Shown: one piece after another, positions 31,280-39,975 of the stretch
How the letters are laid out: each line of letters begins with the position of its first letter
Position numbering within the stretch: position 1 is the first letter of the stretch
NCBI RefSeq assembly: GCF_001654925.1
Contig: NZ_LXER01000024.1
Span: 1 to 64,000, forward strand
Reading direction: 5' to 3'
Source: Buttiauxella brennerae ATCC 51605
Lineage (GTDB): Bacteria > Pseudomonadota > Gammaproteobacteria > Enterobacterales > Enterobacteriaceae
DNA: 64,000 bases
Notes under the pieces: model-generated
Told to the model about the DNA's origin: nothing
What the model saw: the letters and a program-made list of their open reading frames with translations, nothing else
Databases searched by the model: none
Made by a program: the position numbers and the translations under genes

Positions 31280-32082
31280 ATCAGTTTTCCCTGGAAGATA
31301 GGAACGGACTCGAACAAATAACCATCAAAATCGGGGGCGTCAGAATCAGACTGTTCAAGCAGACTGTTTTTGACGTTCTCAAGATGCTGCCACATTGCCT
31401 GCCAAGACCCCATCACGTCCCGGCGGCGAAGGGCGGCCAGGATTGTTTGTAAGTCACCCAGCCATTTCAGGCGATAGCTGCGCGTGTCAATGTGCGCCCG
31501 CAGTTGCTGCCACATCGGGCTGCTATCAAGATGACGCCAGATGCTCTCAACCGTCGACAGTAGCATCTGGTTTTGCGAGGCACCCGCCAGCACCAGATGA
31601 AACATTTTGCAGTTATCCTGGCTCAGGTCGTTAATCGCAATCGCGCGCTGTTCTTGTTCAAGAATACGTTTGAGGTTGTCGATATCCGCTTTGGTCGCCA
31701 TTTTGGCAGCGAAGGCTGCAATGTTGCTTTCCAGCAACTGGCGCGCCTGAAGCATTTCAAACGGGCCAATATCGCTACTGAAAAACGCTTCTTCTTCCGC
31801 TTCATTTTCTGCGGGAACGCGAGTGACATAAACACCCGACCCCTGGCGAATATCGACCGTGCCTTGCAGTTCAAGCATCAGCAATGCTTCACGAACAATG
31901 GTGCGGCTTACACCGTAAGTCTCGGCAATATTACGTTCAGGCGGTAAACGAGAACCGACCGGATACAACCCCTGCATTATTTGCGCGCGCAGATCCTCAC
32001 CAATTTCCTGGTATTGTTTTTTTTCTGGCGAAAGCACTACCTTGTCCACGATATCACCCGCATTGTTGATTCTCAGCGGCAC
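31276..32082 (-). CDS. GntR-family (FadR/FCD subfamily) transcriptional regulator
   Basis: A 268-residue regulator. The N-terminal winged HTH (about 25-95, with GSRLPPERNIAETYGVSRT) carries the GntR pattern. The C-terminal FCD ligand domain (about 110-235) includes LEQEQ and FHLVLAGASQN. It resembles the hexuronate regulators UxuR and ExuR, including GPFEMLQARQLLESNIAAFA and the ending AMWQHLENVKN...FDGYLFES. UxuR/ExuR proteins bind TTGGTATACCAA-type palindromes, and three such palindromes lie upstream of the PTS gene. That suggests this regulator controls its own operon; the ligand is unknown and may be a sugar acid or sugar phosphate. Confidence 0.88.
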   Translation of the reverse strand: MPLRINNAGDIVDKVVLSPEKKQYQEIGEDLRAQIMQGLYPVGSRLPPERNIAETYGVSRTIVREALLMLELQGTVDIRQGSGVYVTRVPAENEAEEEAFFSSDIGPFEMLQARQLLESNIAAFAAKMATKADIDNLKRILEQEQRAIAINDLSQDNCKMFHLVLAGASQNQMLLSTVESIWRHLDSSPMWQQLRAHIDTRSYRLKWLGDLQTILAALRRRDVMGSWQAMWQHLENVKNSLLEQSDSDAPDFDGYLFESVPIFQGKLM

Positions 32083-32137
32083 AGTGTTCTACCGCTGATT
32101 AATACCCGTTAGCTTATCAAATTAATCCGCTGAATGA

Positions 32138-33565
32138 TTATTTCCATTCATCGTCAATATTGAGCTGTAAGGTGCGAGTTTCACCCAATGCCCGATACCA
32201 ATGTGCTGATTTTTTCGCTCGTCGCTCACGGTTTTTTTGCAGGTTAATTTCAATCAAACCGTAACGGTTTTTGAATGCGTTCATCGGCGACACGTTGTCG
32301 GTAAACGCCCACAACATGTAGCCCTGGCAGTTAGCACCATCTTCACGGGCACGCAGCGTCTGGTACAAATGCTCGCTGATAAACGCAATGCGATAATCAT
32401 CTTCAATCACACCGTCGGCATTGCGGAACTGCGCTTCATTTTCGGTACCCATTCCGCTCTCCGCGACAAACCACGGAATATTGCGATATTCGGTTTTAAT
32501 ACGCATCGCCATGTCATAAACAATGCGCGGGTAGATTTCCCAACCCCGCGACTTGTTCATTCGCCGGCCAGGTAATTCAAACGGCTCATAATAAAATGCC
32601 GGGTGGAATGGTGTTTGCGGGTTCCAGGCGCGCGACGGCGCTTTAACTCGGTGCGGGTAGTACAAGTTGATGCCCAGCTCATCAACTGTATTTTCGCGAA
32701 TAATCACCAGTTCTTCTTCCGTGTAATCCCACTGCACATCATGCTTTGCCAGCAGCTCAATTAGCTGCGGCGGATATTCACCCTGCACCATAGGGTCTAA
32801 AAACACGCGGTTGTAGAACAGGTCGTAAATCTGCGCGGCTTGCTGGTCATGGGGCGCGCTCGAACGTGCGTAAGTGACTTCCGGATTGAGAATGCAGCCC
32901 ACGCTCCCGCTGTAACCTTTCTCACGGAACAGTTTGACGACTTTCGCTGTCGCGAGGTTTTTGTGGTGATTCCACTGCATCCATTTATGGGTATTTTGCT
33001 CATACGGCCAGCGCAGCGCATCAAGATAAACGCGGGTTTGCACCACAATCGGCTCATTAAAAGTGAACCAACGATTCACTTTGTGGGCATAACGGGCAAA
33101 GACTTTTTCCGCATACAACACAAAGAGCTCGACCACTTTCTTCGAGGCCCAGCCGCCGTAAGTTTCAAATAACGTCGCAGGAAGTTCGTAATGCTCGAGG
33201 CAGATCATCGGCTCTATGCCGGTGCTGCGCATTTCATCGAAAAGATTGTCGTAGTACTGCGCATACTCCTCATCAACCACGCCATTTTCATAGTCAGTGA
33301 AAAAGCGCGACCAGTTGATTGAGGTGCGATAATGCGTCAAACCCGCCTGTTTCATTAACGCCACATCTTCGCGGTAACGATTAATAAAATCTGTGGCGAC
33401 CGACGGGCCGTAGCCTTCGTGCCAGACATGTCTGTCATTTTTGTACCAGGCGTCCAGCCAGGAGTCCTGCCCTTCTTTCTTACCGCTCCAGCCTTCGGTT
33501 TGCCAGGCCGATGCCGCAGCACCGAGTATGAAATCTTTTGGGATAGTGATTTTTACGTTGCTCAT
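32138..33565 (-). CDS. GH1 beta-glucosidase / 6-phospho-beta-glycosidase
   Basis: A 475-residue family 1 glycoside hydrolase. The acid/base Glu171 is in TFNEP and the nucleophile Glu369 in FVAESG, so the enzyme should be active. The C-terminal stretch VSPMNAFKNRYGLI resembles the phosphate-binding region of 6-phospho-beta-glucosidases, and the partner gene is a PTS permease. A phosphorylated disaccharide is therefore the likely substrate. The start at 33565 was chosen for the AGGAAGG site; a longer in-frame form would run into the PTS gene. It follows that gene by 7 bases. Confidence 0.9.
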   Translation of the reverse strand: MSNVKITIPKDFILGAAASAWQTEGWSGKKEGQDSWLDAWYKNDRHVWHEGYGPSVATDFINRYREDVALMKQAGLTHYRTSINWSRFFTDYENGVVDEEYAQYYDNLFDEMRSTGIEPMICLEHYELPATLFETYGGWASKKVVELFVLYAEKVFARYAHKVNRWFTFNEPIVVQTRVYLDALRWPYEQNTHKWMQWNHHKNLATAKVVKLFREKGYSGSVGCILNPEVTYARSSAPHDQQAAQIYDLFYNRVFLDPMVQGEYPPQLIELLAKHDVQWDYTEEELVIIRENTVDELGINLYYPHRVKAPSRAWNPQTPFHPAFYYEPFELPGRRMNKSRGWEIYPRIVYDMAMRIKTEYRNIPWFVAESGMGTENEAQFRNADGVIEDDYRIAFISEHLYQTLRAREDGANCQGYMLWAFTDNVSPMNAFKNRYGLIEINLQKNRERRAKKSAHWYRALGETRTLQLNIDDEWK

Positions 33566-33572
33566 GCCTTCC

Positions 33573-34910
33573 TCACACGCTTTTGGCAAGTTGTTGCCGT
33601 TCGGCCTGTAACTGCGCTTGTTCAGCACGGCGAGAGGCAATTTTCACAAACGGCAGGTAAATCAGAATGGAAACCAGAATGCAGCCAAGTTGGGTCACCA
33701 CCGCCCCCATCGAACCGGCGGTGGAAAGCCAGGCGTTGATCAGTGGCGGCGTGGTCCACGGCACCATCACCACGGCTTTACCGGCAAAGCCCATGGCGGT
33801 TGCGAAGTAGCCAATGGTGCCTGTCACCAGCGGGGTAATAATGAAAGGAATCGCCAGAATAGGGTTGAGCATAATCGGCATACCAAAAATCACCGGCTCG
33901 TTAATATTAAAAATGCCAGGGCCGAAAGAGAGTTTGGCGATTTCTTTCATCTCTTTGCGCTTCGTCGCAATCATGACCGCAATCAGCAGGCCGATGGTTA
34001 AACCAGACCCGCCAATACTCATATACACATCCCAGAACGGCATGGTGATGATGTTGGGGATCTCTTTGCCTTGCTCAAACGCACTCATGTTGACGGTTAT
34101 CGCCCCCAGCAGCAGCGGTTCGCGGATAGGCTTGATCATCTGGTTACCGTGGATCCCGATAACCCAGAAAAGCTGCGCGACAAACATCAGCAACAAAATA
34201 CCCGGCAGGCTTTGCACCACTTTTTCGAGCGGTTGCTGCACTACCTGATACACCGCATCATACAAAAACATGCCGGTAGTCTGATGGAAGATAAAACCAA
34301 AGGTCGCGATAGCCGTGACGGTAATGATGGAGGGGATGAGTGCTGAGAAAGAGGCCGAAACGTTTGGCGGAACGGTATCAGGCATTTTGATCTTCAGCCC
34401 TTCGCGCTTTTCCAGCCAGCAGTAAATTTCGACCGACAAAATAGCGATAAACATGCCGAGGAACAGGCTGCGGGTATCAGAGAACTGGCGTGCGAGAATA
34501 TCTTTAACCATGTGCATTTGCCCGTCGACCATCATCTCGATTGTCGTCGGCGTCACACAGATAAAGCAGATCACCGCCAACAAGCCCGGAAACAGATTTT
34601 TGATACCGTTGATCCTGCCCAGTTCGATACCAATCAGGAACACCGCGCCAATGTTCAAAAAGTTAAGCGTGGCATAGTTAATGGCCGCGGTAATCGGCTT
34701 AAGCTGTGCCAGGAATGACAGAGCGGAGAAGCTGGCAAGACCGTTCTTCGGGTCCAGTACCATGTTCGAAATCAGGACCGAAAACGCCCCAACGATGATC
34801 ACCGGCATCAGGGTAATAAAGGAAGCTTTGATCGCCATAATATAGCGGTAGCTATTGAATTTAGTGGCGAAACTTCCCAGAGAGTCGATTAACTTTTCCT
34901 GCAAAGCCAT
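33573..34910 (-). CDS. PTS lactose/cellobiose-family permease, EIIC component
   Basis: A 445-residue membrane protein of the Lac/Chb EIIC family, with about ten hydrophobic helices. The conserved WVIGIHGNQMI and FNINEPVIFGMPIMLNP motifs form the sugar-binding loop. It should carry and help phosphorylate a beta-linked disaccharide. No EIIA or EIIB gene lies nearby, and no EIIB-like Cys domain is fused to it. It must borrow phosphoryl donors from another system such as Chb. It is the first gene of the island operon, with its promoter in the 300-bp divergent gap. Confidence 0.92.
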   Translation of the reverse strand: MALQEKLIDSLGSFATKFNSYRYIMAIKASFITLMPVIIVGAFSVLISNMVLDPKNGLASFSALSFLAQLKPITAAINYATLNFLNIGAVFLIGIELGRINGIKNLFPGLLAVICFICVTPTTIEMMVDGQMHMVKDILARQFSDTRSLFLGMFIAILSVEIYCWLEKREGLKIKMPDTVPPNVSASFSALIPSIITVTAIATFGFIFHQTTGMFLYDAVYQVVQQPLEKVVQSLPGILLLMFVAQLFWVIGIHGNQMIKPIREPLLLGAITVNMSAFEQGKEIPNIITMPFWDVYMSIGGSGLTIGLLIAVMIATKRKEMKEIAKLSFGPGIFNINEPVIFGMPIMLNPILAIPFIITPLVTGTIGYFATAMGFAGKAVVMVPWTTPPLINAWLSTAGSMGAVVTQLGCILVSILIYLPFVKIASRRAEQAQLQAERQQLAKSV

Positions 34911-34965
34911 AGGGTATACCTCAGTGTTGTCGTTTTTTATTATGTAGGGTGATGTTTAACGAACG

Positions 34966-34981
34966 TTTTGGTATGCCAAAA
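34966..34981. promoter_or_regulatory. Operator-like palindrome 1 (TTTTGG-TATG-CCAAAA)
   Basis: A 16-bp inverted repeat 56 bp upstream of the PTS gene. It matches the UxuR/ExuR-type TTGGTATACCAA motif except for one central base. It is probably bound by the GntR/FCD regulator encoded at 31276. Confidence 0.65.
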
Positions 34982-35028
34982 ATAGAATCAACTGCTCAAC
35001 ATTTCCGTGACAAATGTCCCACATCGTT

Positions 35029-35046
35029 ATATTGGAATCCCAATAT
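35029..35046. promoter_or_regulatory. Operator-like palindrome 2 (ATATTGG-AATC-CCAATAT)
   Basis: An 18-bp inverted repeat with 7-bp arms and the same TTGG-N4-CCAA core. Its centre is 64 bp from palindrome 1 and 32 bp from palindrome 3. Confidence 0.6.
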
Positions 35047-35062
35047 CAACCAATTTTCTTAT

Positions 35063-35076
35063 TTTGGTATACCAAA
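35063..35076. promoter_or_regulatory. Operator-like palindrome 3 (TTTGGTATACCAAA)
   Basis: A perfect 14-bp palindrome containing the exact TTGGTATACCAA core known for UxuR/ExuR-type regulators. It is the closest of the three to the divergent LacI-type gene (135 bp away). Confidence 0.7.
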
Positions 35077-35210
35077 TAAATATAAATTGCCTGAATCATT
35101 CAAAAGCGTGATCCGGCACGACAATTGCTGCTAGCGCCATGTTTCATCACCACAGCGTGATAAACTAGCGAAATTATGCGACCACGCAGCAAGCTCTAAA
35201 TCAGGAATGA

Positions 35211-36227
35211 ATGATGGTAACAATGCTGGATGTCGCACTGCGCGCAGGCGTTTCCAAAGCCACGGTATCACGTGTGCTTAACGGGATTGGTCAAGTCAAA
35301 GAGAGCACTCGCGAACAGGTTTTTCACGCCATGGAAGAGTTAGGCTATCGGCCTAACTTTTTGGCGCGATCGCTTGCGAATCGAAGCAGTAATAGCGTGG
35401 GGTTAGTGGTTTCAACTTTCGACGGGTTCTACTTTGGTCGCCTGTTACAGCAGGCTTCCCGGCAGACAGAAGCATGGGGAAAACAGCTGATTGTGACTGA
35501 CGGGCACGATACCCCGCAAAAAGAGCTCGAAGCCGTACAAATGCTGGTAGACCGCCATTGCGATGCGATCGTGCTTTACACCCGCTTTATGAACGAGCGC
35601 ACATTACTCTCGCTGATGAATAGCATCAAAGTGCCGCTGGTCGTGATTAACCGCGACGTCAGTCAGGCTCGCGATCGCTGCGTATTCTTTGAGCAGCAAG
35701 ATGCCGCATTTAAAGCAACCGACTATTTGATTCAGCAGGGGCATCGCGATATTGCCTGTATCACAGTGCCAATCTCGACCCCTACCGGCCAGGCACGCCT
35801 GATGGGTTATCGAAAAGCGCTGCAAAAACATGGCATTGCTTTTAGCGAAGATAAAGTTAAGTACGGCGATTCAAGCATGGCGCTCGGTCATCAACTGTGC
35901 CAGGAATTGCTGGCAAGCCGTGTGCCGTTTACCGCACTGTTTGCCTGTAACGATGATATGGCGCTGGGTGCGTCCAAAGCGCTGCATCAAGCCGGAGTGC
36001 GTATTCCGCAGGATATTTCGCTATTCGGCTTTGATGACGCGCCAAGCGCACAGTGGCTGGAGCCTGCTTTATCCAGTGTCTCTTTGCCTATTGAAAGCAT
36101 GATTACTACGGCAATCGACCAGGCAATAAAACTGGCAAACGGCGAGTCGCTTAAAGCGATCCCACCGTTTGTTGGTGAACTGGTATTACGTGATTCAGTC
36201 GCTCCGGGGCCGTTTAGTCTTTCGTAA
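35211..36227 (+). CDS. LacI-family transcriptional regulator (AscG-like)
   Basis: A 338-residue repressor. The HTH reads TMLDVALRAGVSKATVSRVL, with the hinge NFLARSLANRSSN, and the C-terminal sugar-binding core has GFDDAPSAQWLEPALSSV. The N-terminal half resembles AscG, the cryptic beta-glucoside regulator of E. coli, which fits the neighbouring PTS and GH1 genes. ATG 35211 or 35214 could be used; both follow a CAGGA site. It is divergent from the PTS operon and is the second regulator at this locus besides the GntR/FCD protein. It converges with lysA with a 1-base gap. Confidence 0.9.
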   Translation: MMVTMLDVALRAGVSKATVSRVLNGIGQVKESTREQVFHAMEELGYRPNFLARSLANRSSNSVGLVVSTFDGFYFGRLLQQASRQTEAWGKQLIVTDGHDTPQKELEAVQMLVDRHCDAIVLYTRFMNERTLLSLMNSIKVPLVVINRDVSQARDRCVFFEQQDAAFKATDYLIQQGHRDIACITVPISTPTGQARLMGYRKALQKHGIAFSEDKVKYGDSSMALGHQLCQELLASRVPFTALFACNDDMALGASKALHQAGVRIPQDISLFGFDDAPSAQWLEPALSSVSLPIESMITTAIDQAIKLANGESLKAIPPFVGELVLRDSVAPGPFSLS

Positions 36228-36228
36228 G

Positions 36229-37491
36229 TCAAAACAGCTCTAAAGCTAACAGCTCCTGAATAGTCTGGCGGCGGCGAATCAGTCGTGCCTGTCCGTTATC
36301 GAACAGCACTTCTGGTAACAACGGGCGGCTGTTGTAGTTGGACGACATCGACGCGCCATACGCGCCGGTATCGTGCAGCACCAGATAATCACCGACCTGA
36401 ACCGGCGGCAGTGCGCGGGTTTCCACTTTGCCACCTTCTTGCTGGGTAAACACATCACCCGATTCGCAAAGCGGCCCGGCGACCACAGTTTCTACCAACG
36501 GCTGTGCACTCAGCTCACGCCCATCGCCCGCCAGAGCAGAAATATGGTGATAACTGCCGTACATTGACGGACGCATCAGGTCGTTAAACCCGGCGTCGAT
36601 CAACACAAAGTGGCGCGATCCCATGTTTTTCACAGAACGTACCTGAGCCACCAGCACACCGGATTCCGCCACCAGGAAACGGCCTGGTTCAATCTCCAGT
36701 TTTACCGGGTGGCCCAAACGCCGGGCAATTTTTTCACGGGCGGCATTCCACAAGCCGTAATAGTGGCTGGTGTCGATAGTTTCTTCACCTTCACGATACG
36801 GAATAGACAAACCACCGCCTGCGGAAATAGCTTCCAAATCCTGTCCAAAATCAATGACCTGCTGCACCATCGCACCACACACTCGCTCGAGGTGGCCGTA
36901 ATCAACACCCGAACCGATGTGCATATGGATGCCCACTAAACGCAGTTTGTAGCGTTGAATAACGTCCAGCGCCTGCGGTAAATCTGCGTGCCAGATGCCA
37001 TGTTTACTGTTTTCGCCACCGGTATTGGTTTTCTGGCTGTGGCCGTGGCCGAAGCCTGGGTTGACACGTAACCAGACGCGATGGCCTGGTGACACCTCAC
37101 CAAGCTGTTGCAGCATGTCGACAGAACCCGCGTTCACCGGAATTTGCTGCTCAGCCACCAGTTGCAGCGTCGGCTGGTCAATCATGTCGGCGGTAAAAAC
37201 AATATCGTCGTGATTTTCTAGCGGCTTATAACCCGCAGCCAGCGCACGCTCAATTTCGCCCTGAGAAACGGAATCCACCTTCACACCCTGCTCACGCATC
37301 AGGCGCAAAATATGAATGTTGGAGCAGGCTTTTTGTGCAAAGCGGATCACATCAAACTGGCGCAGTTGGCTGATTTGCTGGCGGATAATCTCCGCGTCGT
37401 AGACCCAGACCGGGCAGCCAAATTCAGCAGGTAGCGCCAGCAAGTTCTGCGCATTCAAAGCAGTGTCGGTGTTATTCAGTGGGCGTGGCAT
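36229..37491 (-). CDS. lysA: Diaminopimelate decarboxylase LysA
   Basis: Last step of lysine synthesis: PLP-dependent decarboxylation of meso-diaminopimelate. The 420 residues equal E. coli. The PLP lysine is in FAQKACSN. Other active-site segments are GIHMHIGSG, SAGGGLS, EIEPGRFLV and GPLCESGD. The start at 37491 (MPRPLNNTDTALNAQNLL) matches E. coli; an in-frame extension of 92 codons overlaps the divergent lysR gene and is not believed. Activated by LysR in the absence of lysine. Confidence 0.97.
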   Translation of the reverse strand: MPRPLNNTDTALNAQNLLALPAEFGCPVWVYDAEIIRQQISQLRQFDVIRFAQKACSNIHILRLMREQGVKVDSVSQGEIERALAAGYKPLENHDDIVFTADMIDQPTLQLVAEQQIPVNAGSVDMLQQLGEVSPGHRVWLRVNPGFGHGHSQKTNTGGENSKHGIWHADLPQALDVIQRYKLRLVGIHMHIGSGVDYGHLERVCGAMVQQVIDFGQDLEAISAGGGLSIPYREGEETIDTSHYYGLWNAAREKIARRLGHPVKLEIEPGRFLVAESGVLVAQVRSVKNMGSRHFVLIDAGFNDLMRPSMYGSYHHISALAGDGRELSAQPLVETVVAGPLCESGDVFTQQEGGKVETRALPPVQVGDYLVLHDTGAYGASMSSNYNSRPLLPEVLFDNGQARLIRRRQTIQELLALELF

Positions 37492-37598
37492 GGTTGGCTC
37501 CGGCAGCAATTCATTTTTTTGTATTACGCCACAGCGCGAGATGAAGAAAAAATATCGTTTTCTCTTAAGTCTATGCAAAACTGATATGGATAAACCGA

Positions 37599-37644
37599 CC
37601 CTCACCCCAGCCCTCTTCCAAAGGGAGAGCGTTAGGGTGAGGGC
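37599..37644. repeat. Intergenic palindromic repeat in the lysA-lysR gap
   Basis: CCCTCACCCCAGCCCTCTTC...AGGGAGAGCGTTAGGGTGAGGG forms an imperfect inverted repeat of the type scattered through enterobacterial genomes. It lies 35 bp from lysR. A weaker related sequence (CCCCTCTCCTTGTATGGAGA) is at 50928-50947. Confidence 0.65.
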
Positions 37645-37678
37645 GTGACTCGTATACCCAAAACAGAAAGGCCAAAAC

Positions 37679-38602
37679 ATGCCCTCAATAACCCTACGCC
37701 ACATCGAAATATTCCATGCTGTGATGACTGCCGGAAACCTCACCGAGGCCGCTGGGTTATTACACACTTCGCAGCCGACAGTCAGTCGCGAACTGGCAAG
37801 ACTTGAGAAATTAATTGGCCTGCAATTATTCGAACGCAGCCGTGGGCGCCTGCACCCTACCGTTCAGGGGCTGCGGTTATTTGAGGAAGTACAACGATCC
37901 TGGTATGGGCTGGACAGAATACTGAGTGCCGCAGACAGCCTGCGCGAATTCCGCCAGGGAGAGCTGTCGATTGCCTGCCTGCCGGTATTCTCACAATCAT
38001 TCCTGCCGGTTTTAGTGCAGCCGTTTCTGGCACGCTACCCGGAACTGAGCCTGAATATTGTGCCGCAGGAATCACCGTTGCTGGAGGAGTGGCTATCCGC
38101 GCAACGCCACGATTTAGGGCTAACCGAAAACACCGTAACGCCTGCCGGAACCGACCGCCAGACATTGCTGACGCTCAACGAAGTGTGTGTGTTGCCTGCC
38201 GGGCATCGCCTTGCTGATAAAAAGGTACTGACACCGCAAGATTTTGCCGGAGAGAATTACATTAGCCTGTCGCGTACCGACAGTTATCGCCAGCTCCTGG
38301 ACTCGCTATTTCAGGAGCATGACGTTAAGCGGCGAATGGTGATGGAAACGCACAGTGCGGCATCGGTGTGTGCGATGGTACGGGCAGGTGTTGGCGTGTC
38401 GGTGGTCAATCCATTGACCGCTCTGGATTACGCTTCAAGTGGCGTCGTTGCCCGCCGTTTCAGCGTGGCGGTGCCATTTACCGTGAGCCTGATTCGCCCA
38501 CTTCACCGCCCTGCTTCCGCGTTAGTCACGGCTTTCAGCGAACACCTGCAAAGCAGTATGCAGATATACATCGAGCCGCTGAATCAGCTGCTCGACGCCT
38601 GA
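37679..38602 (+). CDS. lysR: Transcriptional activator LysR
   Basis: Founding member of the LysR family; activates the divergent lysA gene and represses itself. Length is 307 residues (E. coli 311). The N-terminal HTH (LRHIEIFHAVMTAGNLTEAA, then TSQPTVSRELARLE) is conserved. The effector domain begins at about residue 90. The shared promoter region with lysA is 187 bp. It converges with the MFS gene with a 1-base gap. Confidence 0.96.
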   Translation: MPSITLRHIEIFHAVMTAGNLTEAAGLLHTSQPTVSRELARLEKLIGLQLFERSRGRLHPTVQGLRLFEEVQRSWYGLDRILSAADSLREFRQGELSIACLPVFSQSFLPVLVQPFLARYPELSLNIVPQESPLLEEWLSAQRHDLGLTENTVTPAGTDRQTLLTLNEVCVLPAGHRLADKKVLTPQDFAGENYISLSRTDSYRQLLDSLFQEHDVKRRMVMETHSAASVCAMVRAGVGVSVVNPLTALDYASSGVVARRFSVAVPFTVSLIRPLHRPASALVTAFSEHLQSSMQIYIEPLNQLLDA

Positions 38603-38603
38603 A

Positions 38604-39770
38604 TTAATGCTCGGCCACCGGCTGGCTGTGGCCGGTGCCGGCGCTAAAGTTAATCAGGCAAAGGATAAGCCCGATAGCCGCAAGCCCTGCCGCGGCAACG
38701 GGAACCGCAGTCAGGCCAAAGCCACGCGCAATCACGGTGCCGCCCACCCAAGCTCCTAATGCGTTACCAACGTTAAAGGCCGCGATATTCAGCGTAGAAA
38801 CCAGATTTGGCGCATCTTTACCGTGCAGCACAACGTTAATTTGCAGTGCAGGGACCGTAGCAAAAGCCGCCATTGCCCACAGGAATAAGGTGATCTCCGC
38901 AAGCCACATACCGTGACTAGTCCAGCGAAATAGCAGCGAGAAGATAGCAATCAGGCTAAAACTCAGTATCAGGCTAAAAGAAACTTTCCAGTCAGCCAGA
39001 CGTCCACCAAGAATATTCCCCACCGTTAAACCCGCACCAATCAGGAACAGAGTCCAGCTTACGCCCTGATGCGTCACGCCCGTCACCTGTAACAACATTG
39101 GGGCAATGTAGCTAAATAAGGTGAACATCGCGGCGGCAAAAAAGACCGTCATCGCCAGAGAGAGCCACAGCTTCCCATTGGCCAGCGCGCTGACTTCACG
39201 TTTTAGGTCAGTTGGCGTTTCTTCTTTCTGCGATGGAAGGCTGACAATCAGCGCAATAAAGGCGACCACGCCGATAACCGCAACGCCCCAGAATGTCGAA
39301 CGCCAGCCGTATAACTGACCAAACCAGGTACCAATCGGCACGCCCAACACATTGGCTAACGTCAGGCCAGTAAACATCAGTGCCACTGCAGATGCTTTCC
39401 GGTTCGGTGCCACAAGGCTTGCCGCCACAACCGCGCCAATCCCAAAGAAGGCTCCGTGGCACAGCGCGGTAATAACGCGCGCCAGCATCAGGAATTGGTA
39501 ATTAAGCGCTAACGCACACAAGATATTGCCGACGATAAAAATCACCATTAGCAATATCAGTGACAGTTTGCGCGGCAGGCGAGCTGTCAGTAACGCCATG
39601 ATCGGTGCACCTATCGCAACCCCCAGCGCGTAGCCGCTAATCAGCCAGCCCGCAGTGGGAATGGAGATTGTCAGGTCCCCAGCCACATCGGGCAGAAGGC
39701 CCATAATAACGAACTCCGTCGTGCCGATGGCAAACGCACTCATCGCCAGCGCGAGTAAGGAAACAGGCAT
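38604..39770 (-). CDS. MFS transporter, DHA1 family (AraJ/YdhP-like)
   Basis: A 388-residue major facilitator with 12 predicted helices. It opens with AIGTTEFVIMGLLPDVA, the signature of the AraJ/YdhP/SotB branch of drug-proton antiporters, and later has the C-helix motif ALMFTGLTLANVLGVPIGTW. It likely exports a small metabolite or toxic compound; sequence does not give the substrate. E. coli has no such gene between lysR and ygeA. Confidence 0.88.
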   Translation of the reverse strand: MPVSLLALAMSAFAIGTTEFVIMGLLPDVAGDLTISIPTAGWLISGYALGVAIGAPIMALLTARLPRKLSLILLMVIFIVGNILCALALNYQFLMLARVITALCHGAFFGIGAVVAASLVAPNRKASAVALMFTGLTLANVLGVPIGTWFGQLYGWRSTFWGVAVIGVVAFIALIVSLPSQKEETPTDLKREVSALANGKLWLSLAMTVFFAAAMFTLFSYIAPMLLQVTGVTHQGVSWTLFLIGAGLTVGNILGGRLADWKVSFSLILSFSLIAIFSLLFRWTSHGMWLAEITLFLWAMAAFATVPALQINVVLHGKDAPNLVSTLNIAAFNVGNALGAWVGGTVIARGFGLTAVPVAAAGLAAIGLILCLINFSAGTGHSQPVAEH

Positions 39771-39892
39771 GGAAAACTCCCGGTTTTAGACATAACAAAA
39801 GGCGGGAGAGTGAGCTCTGCCGCCAGATTGCGAGGATGTAAGAGGTGCAGCTTGTTTGAAAAACTGTGCGCTGCTTAACAAATTAATAACAC

Positions 39893-39918
39893 AAAAAACG
39901 CCGGGGGTGACCCGGCGT
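39893..39918 (-). terminator. Terminator of ygeA
   Basis: Stem ACGCCGGG/CCCGGCGT with a 5-base loop. On the minus strand it ends in TTTTTTGTGT, 58 bases after the ygeA stop. Confidence 0.88.
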
Positions 39919-39975
39919 ACGCTAAGGATACTCTTTTTTGCCGATTAACCATTTGAAATACGAAATAAAAAAATA

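Noticed and set aside
31276-32082. KdgR repressor
   Set aside because: KdgR is an IclR-family protein; this one is clearly GntR/FCD.
36229-37767. Long N-terminal extension of lysA (512 codons)
   Set aside because: It overlaps divergent lysR and the intergenic repeat; the 420-residue form matches the known family.
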